Shown here: in pieces, positions 44,828 through 54,196 of the stretch
How the letters are laid out: each line of letters starts with the position of its first letter
Numbering within the stretch: the stretch's first letter is position 1
Assembly (NCBI GenBank): GCA_004297825.1
Contig: SCSX01000047.1
Coordinates: 48,632 to 112,631 of the forward strand
Direction of reading: 5' to 3'
DNA: 64,000 bases
From: Spirochaetota bacterium
GTDB taxonomy: Bacteria; Spirochaetota; UBA4802; UBA5368
Made by a program: the position numbers and the translations under genes
Notes under the pieces: generated by a model
What the model was told of the DNA's origin: nothing
Databases searched by the model: none
Seen by the model: the letters and a program-made list of their open reading frames with translations, nothing else

Positions 44828-47014
44828 ATGAAAAGGAAATTTTTATCGGCGCTCATGATTATACTTCTGCCCGGCTTCTTTGTCTGCGGAGGCGGAGGAG
44901 GCGGGGGCGGCGGCTCCTCGGAGGAACAACCCACGCTTGGTATTCATACGAGCGCCACGGGTAAGCAGACAATCTCCGTGGACGGATTGCAGTTCAAGGA
45001 TCTGAACGGGAGCGGCTCGTTGGATGATTACGAGGACTGGAGGCTTTCCGCCGCCGAGCGGGCGGCGGACCTTGTTACCCGGATGAGCACGGCGGAAAAG
45101 ATTGGCCTTATGCTGCACGTGACCACTACCGACATCCCCAGCTCATCGAGCGCGAGCGTATCCACTGCCCTGCAGACGCTCATTAATAGCGGGAACGTCC
45201 GCTTTGGCCTCACGGGCGCTCATACATCGGCGCTCACGCCACGAGCAAACTGGGCCAACAACGTGCAGGAGCTCTGCGAGGCGAGCAGCCTGGGCATCCC
45301 CTTTATCCTGAGCATGGAGCCCTGCCATTCCTCGGGCAACGGCAGGACCCTGGCGAAGGGCTATTCGCAATGGCCGCAGGAATTGGGTCTGGCAAGCGCG
45401 GGGTCAACGACGGTGGTGGAGAATTTCGGCAAATACGCGAACCAGGAATACCGCGCCATCGGTGTGAGGATGGCGCTCTCGCCCTCGGCCGATCTGCTTA
45501 CCGATCCGCGTTGGTTTAACGGACAGTTCACCTTCGGCGAGGACTCCCAAACGGTCGCCGGCATGATCGAGGCGTACATAAAAGGTTTTCAGGGGACAAG
45601 TATCGGCACAACGAGCGTTGCCTGTATCGTGAAGTATTTCCCCGGGGCCGGGCCCTCTGCGGACGGCTGGGACGGCCGCCTTGCCAAGGGGCAGTATCTG
45701 ACCTATCCGGGAGACAATATCGATGCGCATCTCGCGGTGTTTGAGAGGGCCTTTGAGGCCGGGGTCGCCGGAGTGATGCCTGCCTACGGCATTCCCGAAA
45801 CCGGAAGCTGGAGCGGCCTTGGCGGTCTCCTGAACGGATCCACCATTGAACAGGCGGGTGCGGCCTTCAACAACGCCCTTATTACCGGCGTGCTGCGGGA
45901 CCATTACGACTTCACCGGGCTGGTGCTCTCGGCATGGGGGGTTATCGGGGACGCGGGGGTGAGCCCCTTTGGAGCGCCCTGGGGCGTAGAGGCGCTGGAC
46001 AAGGCGCATCGAGCCGCCAAGGCAGTGAACGCCGGGGTCGAACAGTTCGGGGGACTTGACGACAGCACCCCCATCTCCAGTGCCCTGAGCGCGGGGCTAA
46101 TTACCGGGGCGCAGATAGACGCGGCCGCCGAAAAGGCCCTTCTCCTCATGTTCACGCTCGGCATATTCGAGAACCCCTATGTGGACGCGTCCAAGGCGCC
46201 GTCGCTCTGTAATACCGACAATGCGTACCAGGCGGGCCTGGACGCCCTGAACCGGAGCATGGTGCTCATCCTCAATGCCAATAAGCCATCCGGCTGGCTG
46301 AACGGCACCGGCGACGGAACGCAGACCGGGGATCCCGGGAACGCCGGCAACGGGAGCGGCAGGGTGCTTCCCGCGCCTCCGGGACAGGTCTACGTGACCC
46401 CGGGATGCAACTTCTACGTGGCGGGCAGTTTCAGCATCGACTACGTGAATAGCGTATCGGCCGGATACGGCACGCTGACGAATTTCGCCTCCTCCGTCGA
46501 AAGCCCCGTGGAATCCGGTATCGTGTACGACACGCTGGACGCGGCATCCAAGATGGCGTATTCGGACTACGTGTTCATACGCCTGGGTTCCCCCTTCTCG
46601 GCGGACGCCGACAGCGGAAGTTTCAACTACTCCGAGGAATCGCTTGAGTACGCGTCGAACGACAATGCCGCCGTTCTCGATGACGTACGGGCCGCCAGCA
46701 ACGCTATTGATACCTACGGCACGCAATGCCAGATCATCGTGGGGATCGATGCGGGAAGGCTTCCCGTGGTAAGCGAGATTATGGCCATCCCCCACGTGAG
46801 CGGAATATACGTATCCTGGGGGGTCACCGACAAGGTATTCCTGGACGTCGCCTTCGGGATTGTAAAAGGCGAAGGGACGCTCCCCGCGGGATTACCGCGT
46901 GCGGATAGTGTCGTTCAGGATCAGTCGCAGCAGAAGGAAGACCTCCCGGATGACGGGCAACACGCGACGTTCGTCAGGGGATGGGGGTATACGACGGCGC
47001 CGTTTTCAAATTAA
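44828..47014 (+). CDS. GH3-like lipoprotein lacking the catalytic nucleophile (probable pseudoenzyme)
   Basis: 728 residues from ATG 44828 behind GAAGGAGA. Probable lipobox ending at Cys20, followed by a run of glycines. The fold and most of the sequence follow the preceding GH3 protein (ISVDGLQFKDLNGSGSLDDY, AFNNALITGVLRDHYDFTG), but the nucleophile motif SDWG is SAWG (A369) and the substrate-binding KH pair is KY (K269, Y270). The PSHGIDG loop is also altered (EPCHSSGNG). Such changes should abolish hydrolysis. It may bind sugars as a surface receptor or presenting protein. The C-terminal domain is kept, and the frame is intact over 728 codons. Confidence 0.85.
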   Translation: MKRKFLSALMIILLPGFFVCGGGGGGGGGSSEEQPTLGIHTSATGKQTISVDGLQFKDLNGSGSLDDYEDWRLSAAERAADLVTRMSTAEKIGLMLHVTTTDIPSSSSASVSTALQTLINSGNVRFGLTGAHTSALTPRANWANNVQELCEASSLGIPFILSMEPCHSSGNGRTLAKGYSQWPQELGLASAGSTTVVENFGKYANQEYRAIGVRMALSPSADLLTDPRWFNGQFTFGEDSQTVAGMIEAYIKGFQGTSIGTTSVACIVKYFPGAGPSADGWDGRLAKGQYLTYPGDNIDAHLAVFERAFEAGVAGVMPAYGIPETGSWSGLGGLLNGSTIEQAGAAFNNALITGVLRDHYDFTGLVLSAWGVIGDAGVSPFGAPWGVEALDKAHRAAKAVNAGVEQFGGLDDSTPISSALSAGLITGAQIDAAAEKALLLMFTLGIFENPYVDASKAPSLCNTDNAYQAGLDALNRSMVLILNANKPSGWLNGTGDGTQTGDPGNAGNGSGRVLPAPPGQVYVTPGCNFYVAGSFSIDYVNSVSAGYGTLTNFASSVESPVESGIVYDTLDAASKMAYSDYVFIRLGSPFSADADSGSFNYSEESLEYASNDNAAVLDDVRAASNAIDTYGTQCQIIVGIDAGRLPVVSEIMAIPHVSGIYVSWGVTDKVFLDVAFGIVKGEGTLPAGLPRADSVVQDQSQQKEDLPDDGQHATFVRGWGYTTAPFSN

Positions 47015-47065
47015 CCAGGATGATCTTTTTGCTGCCGGCAGTAGTGATGGATCGAGGAGGAAGAA

Positions 47066-49369
47066 ATGTACGGGTGTGATAAGGTAACGCGATATTTCAT
47101 GGGGCTGGTACTTGCTGTGTGTGCGGGGGTTTTTTTGCTCGGCTGCTCCTCGTCCGGGGGCGGCAACGAATGTGACGAGACCCTTGCTTCAAAAGCAAAC
47201 CTGAGCTGCGGCGACGCGGACGTCGAGAAAGCCATGCGGCTGTTAAAGTCCATGTCGTTGTCGGAGAAGATTCAACAGATGAGCGGCCCTGTCTATAACG
47301 CCAGCAACATGTTCGATCAGGAGGACAACGACCGTCTCGACATTCCGGGCAACAAATACATGGACGGTCCGCGCGGCGTGCGCTGGTACAACACCGACTA
47401 TGGAACCACGGTCTTCCCCGTGGCCGCGGCCAGGGCCTCGGCGTGGGACCGTGAGCTTGAGAGAAGAATCGGCAAGGCCTGCGCGAAGGAGATGCGTTAC
47501 CTGGGGCGGCACGTGCTGCTGGCGCCCACTGTTAACCAGGTGATGCATCCCCGCTGGGGACGCGCGCAGGAGACCTATGGCGAGGACAGCTTTCTTCTGG
47601 GGGAAATGGGCGCCTCGTTTATAAAGGGCGTACAGTACGATCCCACCGCGGCCGATCCCGACGACCCCGACCATGTTATCGAGGACACCTATCGTGTCCA
47701 GGCGTGCGCAAAACACCTTGCGGCCAATAATATTGAGGACACGCGCATCTACGTGAACGCGGTGCTGGATAAGCGCACCCTGCGCGAAGTGTATCTGCCG
47801 CATTTCCAAAAGGTCGCCGACAGCGACGTGGCGGTCTTCATGGGCGCCTACAACCGGATAAACGGCAACTATAGCTGCTACAGCACAGATATTATCAGGA
47901 ACATACTCAAAGAAGAATGGGGATTCAAGGGATACGTAGTCTCCGACTGGTTTGCGAAGGGAAGCTCGGTCAACTCGCCCGCGGCGGGACTGGACGTGGA
48001 GATGCCCTTCAGCTCGGGGACCTTCCCCTCCCAGTTCGACAGTGCGTATTTCTACGGCACCAACCTGGCGAGCGCGGTGGAAAGCGGCCTTGTGGATGAG
48101 GAACTCGTGGACGAGGCGGTGCTCAGGATACTTCATCGCAAAGTTTCTTATGGGATGCTGAATTATTCAGCAGCCTGGACGCCGTATCTCACACAGTCCG
48201 ACACGGCACAGGCCCTCTCCCTTAAGGCGGCGGAGGAGGGGATGGTGCTCCTGAAAAACGGCGCGACGCGCAGTCTCGCCGACGACGTGCTTCCCCTGGA
48301 CAAGGCATCGGTCACGAAGATTGCGGTGGTGGGAATGTTCGCGAACATGGAGAACATGGGCGACAAGGGTTCCAGCGATGCGAAAGCCAGGGACAGCTCG
48401 CTCGTTTTTACGCCTTACGAGGGTATCGCGAGCGTCTTCTCGTCATCAGCGGTGGCAACGTACCAGAACGTTGCCGGCAACGAAACGGATATTCTAACCG
48501 CCGATTGCGTCGTGGTGGTGTGCGCGTATTTTTATGCCGACCTTAACAGGTCGCCTTCTGGAGAAGAGGGCGAATGGAAGGACCGTGAAAGCATGGCGCT
48601 TGAGTCGCGCGATCTGACGAACATCGCCAATGCCGTGGCCCTTAAAAGCGGAAAACCGTCTCTCAAGATTATCGTTGTGGTGAAAAGCGGGGGTGCCGTG
48701 ATCGTGAACGACTGGATCGGCGGAGTGGACGCGCTCATCATGTCCTGGTATGGGGGGATGCGGGAGGGCATAGCCCTGGGCGAGATTCTTGCCGGCGATG
48801 TCAACCCGAGCGGAAAGCTCTGCCAGAGCTTCCCGGTGAACGAAGCGGACCTGCCCGCGTTCAATAATTCCAGCGCGGGTGACGTGACCTACAACTACTA
48901 TCACGGATACCGCTGGTTGGATAAGCAGGGCATCACGCCCATGTATTATTTCGGATACGGGCAAAGCTACACGACATTCAGCTACTCGAATCTCTCCATT
49001 TCCGACGCGACGATCGGCGAGGACGATGCGCTCACAGTCACCGTCGACGTGACGAATATCGGACCGGTGACCGGCTCGGAGGTCGTACAACTCTATGTAG
49101 GGTTTGATAATACCTCAATAAGCGCGTCAGCCGACCCGCAGGGATGGGGCCGGCCGGTGAAGGAGCTCAAGACCTTCGCGCGTGCCGCGGATATCGCTCC
49201 CGCCGAGACGAGAACGGTAACCTTAGCGGTGAAGGCACGTGATCTCGCCTACTGGAACGCGGGGACGGACACGTGGGTGGTTGAGAAGATGCCGTATCAG
49301 TTATACGTGGGGCCCTCGGCGGATTCCGCGGATACGAACATGAAGACGGGTATGTTTACCGTCGAATAA
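47066..49369 (+). CDS. GH3-family beta-glycosidase lipoprotein with FN3-like domain
   Basis: 767 residues. Lipobox LLGC (Cys27). The barrel has RGVRWYN, APTVNQVMHPRWGRAQETYGE, CAKHLAANNIED and GYVVSDWFAKG with nucleophile D294. An alpha/beta sandwich follows (VGMFANMENMGDKGSSD, LIMSWYGGMREGIALGEILAG) and then a C-terminal FN3-like domain (TVTVDVTNIGPVTGSEVVQL). The domain order is that of broad-specificity beta-glucosidases and xylosidases, a different subgroup from the two preceding GH3 proteins. The catalytic residues are intact. Confidence 0.9.
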   Translation: MYGCDKVTRYFMGLVLAVCAGVFLLGCSSSGGGNECDETLASKANLSCGDADVEKAMRLLKSMSLSEKIQQMSGPVYNASNMFDQEDNDRLDIPGNKYMDGPRGVRWYNTDYGTTVFPVAAARASAWDRELERRIGKACAKEMRYLGRHVLLAPTVNQVMHPRWGRAQETYGEDSFLLGEMGASFIKGVQYDPTAADPDDPDHVIEDTYRVQACAKHLAANNIEDTRIYVNAVLDKRTLREVYLPHFQKVADSDVAVFMGAYNRINGNYSCYSTDIIRNILKEEWGFKGYVVSDWFAKGSSVNSPAAGLDVEMPFSSGTFPSQFDSAYFYGTNLASAVESGLVDEELVDEAVLRILHRKVSYGMLNYSAAWTPYLTQSDTAQALSLKAAEEGMVLLKNGATRSLADDVLPLDKASVTKIAVVGMFANMENMGDKGSSDAKARDSSLVFTPYEGIASVFSSSAVATYQNVAGNETDILTADCVVVVCAYFYADLNRSPSGEEGEWKDRESMALESRDLTNIANAVALKSGKPSLKIIVVVKSGGAVIVNDWIGGVDALIMSWYGGMREGIALGEILAGDVNPSGKLCQSFPVNEADLPAFNNSSAGDVTYNYYHGYRWLDKQGITPMYYFGYGQSYTTFSYSNLSISDATIGEDDALTVTVDVTNIGPVTGSEVVQLYVGFDNTSISASADPQGWGRPVKELKTFARAADIAPAETRTVTLAVKARDLAYWNAGTDTWVVEKMPYQLYVGPSADSADTNMKTGMFTVE

Positions 49370-49406
49370 AAGACTCATCAATTCCTTGACGAGAAGGGGG
49401 CACACT

Positions 49407-50573
49407 ATGAAGGGCAAAACGAGGTTGAGGAAGGGGACGGCCGGGGTGCTTGTCATGCTATTCCTGCTTGTATCGAGCGTCTCCATCGCCGCCGAGACGG
49501 CGAAGGAGACGGCGGCGGAGGGCATGGTACTGGAGGAATCGAAACCCCTGCGCTCCGATTCGGTAGAGCTTAAAATTCCTATAAAGCTTTCCGGCTATTT
49601 CTGGGTGGATACGGGCTATATGGAGCGCAGCAACACCCAAAGCGGCCAGTATGACCAGACCGCGAACTACATGCAGGGCCGGTTCGTGCTCGCGGGCACC
49701 TACTACCGGGAATTGGGGAACTTTTTCGCGCTCGCGAAGGTCGAGCTGGTGGGATACGAGAACGAATATACCCAATCCCAGTACGAAGTGCACACCCTCG
49801 ACAGCTATGTAAAATTCGGGCAGAAGTGGTGGGACATACAGGTGGGACGCTTCCTTGCCTGGGAGGTCTATTCCCGCGGCCAGGGGATCGAACTGTACAC
49901 CGCGGAGGAGGCGGGCGCGCTGGACGGACCTTCCATGTATCTGCTCGATTTTACCCGGGGCCATAAGAACGAGGCCGGCCAGGCGGCCGTGCATCTGTTT
50001 CCCTTTGATTTCCTGAAATTCGAGGTCGCGGGCGTATACGGCCAGGAGTCGAATCAGAACAACATGGGGATCCGCCCCGTGGCCGATCTCAAGCTCTGGA
50101 AATTCCAGGTGGTGGGGGGATATGAATACCTGAGGCAGTCGCCCCAGACCGAGGCCGACAAGGTGGAGGTCACGTCCAGGGGATACGCCGGGAGGCTGCA
50201 GCTCAACCTCCCGGTAGTTACCACGGGCGTGGATTATTCGAGCGCGCATGTGAAATACATTAATATCAATGGAGAAGTCGACGGGGAAAAGACGACGGAC
50301 ACCACCAGCATTGGCGCCTTCATCGATGTCGATTTCTGGAAAAATTCCATAGGACTGGGCTACCACCACACACGGCAGAAAAACAAACAGGGAGAGGAAA
50401 ACACCCATGATCAAATGTTCATGTCGTATCTCTTCCGCCTTCCGATAGAGGGTCTCAGCCTCAAGGCCGTGTACGGCTTTGCCACTGCACATATCCAGGA
50501 CGTCGACGCGAATTCGGAATGGGACAACGATATGCGCTCGTTTCGCCTGAGGATTTCGTACGAGTTCAAATAA
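49407..50573 (+). CDS. Outer-membrane beta-barrel (porin-like) protein
   Basis: 388 residues from ATG 49407 behind GAAGGGGG. Signal peptide with a cleavage site near 30 (SVSIAAETA). The mature part is made of alternating strands rich in Tyr, Phe and Gly ([44 protein letters not shown]) and ends with [10 protein letters not shown], a terminal phenylalanine-containing strand of the kind needed for BAM insertion. No DUF can be named with certainty. Its place between the GH3 genes and the sugar transporter suggests passage of oligosaccharides or glucose into the periplasm. Confidence 0.8.
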   Translation: MKGKTRLRKGTAGVLVMLFLLVSSVSIAAETAKETAAEGMVLEESKPLRSDSVELKIPIKLSGYFWVDTGYMERSNTQSGQYDQTANYMQGRFVLAGTYYRELGNFFALAKVELVGYENEYTQSQYEVHTLDSYVKFGQKWWDIQVGRFLAWEVYSRGQGIELYTAEEAGALDGPSMYLLDFTRGHKNEAGQAAVHLFPFDFLKFEVAGVYGQESNQNNMGIRPVADLKLWKFQVVGGYEYLRQSPQTEADKVEVTSRGYAGRLQLNLPVVTTGVDYSSAHVKYININGEVDGEKTTDTTSIGAFIDVDFWKNSIGLGYHHTRQKNKQGEENTHDQMFMSYLFRLPIEGLSLKAVYGFATAHIQDVDANSEWDNDMRSFRLRISYEFK

Positions 50574-50584
50574 CGGAGGATCCC

Positions 50585-51907
50585 ATGTCGCACAGCAAGA
50601 AAATCCCGGACGCGGGCGCCGTCGGCGCCGCCACTACGCGACACACGAAAGAGCTCGTAATACTCACTTCGCTCTTTTTTATATGGGGCTTCCTTACCTG
50701 TCTGAATGATATATTGATTCCCCATTTAAAGGCGGTCTTCGCGCTCAGCTATGCCCAGTCGATGCTGATTCAGTTCAGTTTTTTCGGGGCCTATTTTATC
50801 GTTTCCGCCCCCTCTGGTGCCCTGGTACAGAAGGTAGGGTATAAAACCGGCATAATAATCGGGCTGGTAATAGCCGGCACAGGCTGCCTGCTGTTCTATC
50901 CCTCGGCGGGGCTGCGCTCATACGCGCTCTTCCTTGCGGCCCTGTTCATTCTCGCTTCCGGAATTACGCTTTTGCAAGTGTCCGCAAATCCGTATGTCAC
51001 GGTGCTCGGAAGTCAGGAGACGTCATCCAGCCGTCTCACGCTGACGCAGGCGTTCAATTCGCTTGGAACCACCGTGGCCCCTTTCTTCGGTTCATTGATA
51101 ATATTGTCGGTCGTCTTGCTGGGACCGGAAGAAACCGTGAAGCTCTCTGCGGCGGAATTAGAGGCGTACCGTATCGCGGAATCGTCCGTGGTGCAAATGC
51201 CGTATCTGGGCCTCGCGATCACGCTTTTCATTATTGCCGTTATGTTCTATTTCTTTAAACTGCCTTCGATCTCGGAGATAAACGTTGGCGAGTGCGCGGT
51301 GACCGAGCGACAGGTTTCGAAGAAGAGCGTATGGGAATACCGGCACCTCGTTCTCGGGGCCCTGGCCATATTCGTATACGTAGGCGCGGAGGTTGCTATT
51401 GGCAGCTTTATGGTGAACTTCATAAGCGATGGTTCCATAGGGGGATTATCGAAGATGAAGGCCGGCACGTTTGTGGCATATTATTGGGGAGGTGCGATGA
51501 TCGGGAGGTTTGTGGGGTCTGCGGTTATGCAGAAAATAAATCCCGACCGGGTCCTGGGTTTCAACGCCGCTGGGGCGGCCCTTCTGGTCCTTGTCACTAT
51601 CGTTACATCGGGTAAAATCGCGATGTGGTCGATATTACTCGTCGGCGTGTTCAACTCCATCATGTTCCCCTCGATCTTTAGCCTCTCGGTACGCGGCTTG
51701 GGCGAGCATACGTGCCAGGGCTCGGGCATTCTGTGCATGGCCATCGTAGGGGGCGCGATCCTACCGATTTTGCAGGGAGTGCTCGCCGATCATATCGGGA
51801 TCCACTATTCCTTCGCGCTGCCGTTGTTGTGCTACATCTATATCCTGATCTACGCGCTCAAAGGTTCTGCCGTGCGGGAGCTGAGCACGGAAGGAGCTGG
51901 AATATGA
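50585..51907 (+). CDS. FHS-family sugar transporter (GluP/FucP-like)
   Basis: 440 residues from ATG 50585 behind GGAGG. Twelve transmembrane helices. FHS marks include [20 protein letters not shown] near the N-terminus, [15 protein letters not shown] and [13 protein letters not shown]. Members of this MFS branch carry L-fucose, glucose or galactose with protons. The next gene is a glucokinase (ATGA overlap), so glucose is the likely cargo. It supplies the inner-membrane step of the island. Confidence 0.9.
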   Translation: MSHSKKIPDAGAVGAATTRHTKELVILTSLFFIWGFLTCLNDILIPHLKAVFALSYAQSMLIQFSFFGAYFIVSAPSGALVQKVGYKTGIIIGLVIAGTGCLLFYPSAGLRSYALFLAALFILASGITLLQVSANPYVTVLGSQETSSSRLTLTQAFNSLGTTVAPFFGSLIILSVVLLGPEETVKLSAAELEAYRIAESSVVQMPYLGLAITLFIIAVMFYFFKLPSISEINVGECAVTERQVSKKSVWEYRHLVLGALAIFVYVGAEVAIGSFMVNFISDGSIGGLSKMKAGTFVAYYWGGAMIGRFVGSAVMQKINPDRVLGFNAAGAALLVLVTIVTSGKIAMWSILLVGVFNSIMFPSIFSLSVRGLGEHTCQGSGILCMAIVGGAILPILQGVLADHIGIHYSFALPLLCYIYILIYALKGSAVRELSTEGAGI

Positions 51908-53001
51908 CCATGCGGTGGCTGAGCAGTGATTTAGACCAGGATTCCATTCTGCTGGCGGGGGACGTAGGGGGGACGAACACCAACCTCGCGCTTGTTGGCG
52001 AAAAGAGGGGCAGGTATACGCTCATCGCAAAGATGCAGCGACCTTCGGCCGAGGTGACCGATATTTTGGAGCCTGTGTTCCACCTGCTCTATTCCGTAGC
52101 GGAGCGATATCCCCACCTAAAGCCCCAGGCGTGCTGCATAAGCGCGGCGGGACCGGTCGAGCACAATCGCTGCCGTATGACGAACTGCCGTTGGGACGTG
52201 GACGGGAACCGCGTGCAATCGGAAACGGGGATCGAGACCGTGGTAATAAACGATTTCCTCGCGATCAGCCATGCCGTGCCCCATCTTGATGTGGAGGACG
52301 CCGAGAAGATCGTGAAGGTTCCGCATCCTGACGGATCCCTGCCGCCGGAAAGCGGGGGTGTAAAGCTCGTCATTGGACCCGGCACAGGACTTGGCGTGGG
52401 CTTTCTGGTTCCCGTGAACGGCTCATATATTCCTTTCCCGTCCGAGGGAGGGCATTCCGATTTTGCACCGTATGATTCCCATACACGGGATCTTTGCGAA
52501 TTCGTGCGCGGGAGCATGCCGGTGAAGTCTGGCGTGGAGCCCTTCGTATCGGGTCAAGGCATTGTGAATATCTACCGCTTTTTGCGCCAGCGCGGACCCG
52601 TTGAAACGGACGACATACTTCGCATGGTGGACGCCGCGCCCGATACTCAGAAGCCTGCACTCATTGAGCGCTATCGTATGGAAAATGAAATCTGTCGAGA
52701 AACCGTCACGCTCTTTCTTGGCATGCTGGGCAATTTCACCGGGAGCCTTTGCGCGGTGTTCCTTCCCATGGGCGGGGTCTACATCGCCGGCGGTATGGTT
52801 GCGCGTAACGGGAACCTGATACTTGAGAACGAGGTTTTTATGAAGCACTTCAGCAGGAATTATCGCGCCTCGATTGAGGGCATTCTCAACAAAATTCCCG
52901 TTTACCTTATCAGGGACTATTCGATATCGCTGTACGGGGCCGCCGGTGCGGCTGTCCGGCTTATCCGAGATAAACAGTTCCAGGGAATAGGTTCCGTATA
53001 A
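51904..53001 (+). CDS. glk: Glucokinase
   Basis: 365 residues from ATG 51904, overlapping the transporter stop by four bases. The phosphate-binding loop is [14 protein letters not shown] (18-31), followed by [19 protein letters not shown], a catalytic-Asp loop [22 protein letters not shown] and the EGGHSDFAP motif specific to Glk of the proteobacterial type. It traps incoming glucose as glucose 6-phosphate. The N-terminus is about 15 residues longer than E. coli Glk. Confidence 0.92.
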   Translation: MTMRWLSSDLDQDSILLAGDVGGTNTNLALVGEKRGRYTLIAKMQRPSAEVTDILEPVFHLLYSVAERYPHLKPQACCISAAGPVEHNRCRMTNCRWDVDGNRVQSETGIETVVINDFLAISHAVPHLDVEDAEKIVKVPHPDGSLPPESGGVKLVIGPGTGLGVGFLVPVNGSYIPFPSEGGHSDFAPYDSHTRDLCEFVRGSMPVKSGVEPFVSGQGIVNIYRFLRQRGPVETDDILRMVDAAPDTQKPALIERYRMENEICRETVTLFLGMLGNFTGSLCAVFLPMGGVYIAGGMVARNGNLILENEVFMKHFSRNYRASIEGILNKIPVYLIRDYSISLYGAAGAAVRLIRDKQFQGIGSV

Positions 53002-53072
53002 GAAGATGTGGTATATTATTCATGCGAATCTTTGGGCACGGATATAACTATGTGCGGCAGGAGGCCGATCAA

Positions 53073-54176
53073 ATGCGCGCGTTCAGATTGATGGCGGTTG
53101 TGTGTCTTGCTGCGGCTGTCATGTTGATTACTGCTCCATTAAGACCTGAAGAAAACAAAGTGAAAATCGTGTTTTTTTCGCCGCGGGGTCCAGATGATAT
53201 TTTCTGGGAGCAGTTTGCCTCCTTCATGAAGGAAGCGATCGACGATCTCGGAATGGAAATGAAGGTTTATTTCGCAAACGGCAACCATGTGAAGATGGTG
53301 GAACAGGCCGAGCATGCTTTGAAAGAAGACAATCCATCGATGCTGGTGTTTCAAAACTTCAAGAAGCAGGGAAGAGTAATTCTGGAAATGGCCGAAGCCG
53401 CGCGCGTGCCCTCGTTTATCGTGAACGCAGGATTCTCGGAGCGCGACGAATTGGGAAAACCACGCGAAAAATTCAAATACTGGATCGGGGAGATGCTGCC
53501 GGACGACGAGGAGGCCGGTTTCGTCCTGGCCGATATCCTTATCCGAAACGCACCCTCCAGACCGGATGGAAGCGTCTACATGGTCGCGCTCACGGGGAAC
53601 ATCGCCGACAGCGCCTCTGCGGAGCGGCAGCGGGGGTTGGAGCGCGCAGTACGGATCCACCCTCATGTGAGGCTGCAGCAAGTGTTCTCTACCGATTGGA
53701 GCTCGGATATGGCCCGTATGAAATTCAATCTTCTTAAAAAGAGCAGGTACCCGGACACCTCCGTGGTGTGGGCAGCCGGTGACGCGGTGGCGCTGGGCGT
53801 CATCAGCGGTGCCGGAGATCTCGATCTGAAAGTAGGTACGGATATCATAACTGGCGGTGTGGATTGGAGTGCGGAAGGATTGCGCTCCGTCCTGGCCGGG
53901 GAGATGACCGCGACAATGGGCGGTCACTTCATGGAAGGGGCATGGGTCGCGGTGCTTGCATATGACTATTTTCACGGCAAGGATTTCGCTGCGGAAACGG
54001 TGCGGATGCGCTCTCGAATGAGCGCGGTTACAAAGGTGAATGCTGAATCGTATATCAATGCCCTGGGCCGAGAGAACTGGGGCAAAATCGATTTTCGGAA
54101 GTTTTCCAAAGCCCTGAATTCCGCCGCCCTACAATACGATTTTTCGGTGCAGTCGGTGCTCAATCAGGTCAAGTAA
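53073..54176 (+). CDS. Periplasmic sugar-binding protein (type I PBP fold)
   Basis: 367 residues from ATG 53073, eight bases after GGAGG. Cleavable signal peptide (1-22). The mature protein follows the LacI/RbsB-like periplasmic-binding fold: KIVFFSPRGPDDIFWEQF, FANGNHVKMVEQAEHAL, IVNAGFSER, VYMVALTGNIADSASAERQ and VWAAGDAVALGVISGAG. No ABC permease or ATPase gene is near. The next gene, 20 bp on, encodes a chemoreceptor, so it is more likely a ligand-binding partner for that receptor (as LuxP for LuxQ or RbsB for Trg) than a transport protein. Confidence 0.8.
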   Translation: MRAFRLMAVVCLAAAVMLITAPLRPEENKVKIVFFSPRGPDDIFWEQFASFMKEAIDDLGMEMKVYFANGNHVKMVEQAEHALKEDNPSMLVFQNFKKQGRVILEMAEAARVPSFIVNAGFSERDELGKPREKFKYWIGEMLPDDEEAGFVLADILIRNAPSRPDGSVYMVALTGNIADSASAERQRGLERAVRIHPHVRLQQVFSTDWSSDMARMKFNLLKKSRYPDTSVVWAAGDAVALGVISGAGDLDLKVGTDIITGGVDWSAEGLRSVLAGEMTATMGGHFMEGAWVAVLAYDYFHGKDFAAETVRMRSRMSAVTKVNAESYINALGRENWGKIDFRKFSKALNSAALQYDFSVQSVLNQVK

Positions 54177-54196
54177 AGGCTTGCGAGGAGGAACGA

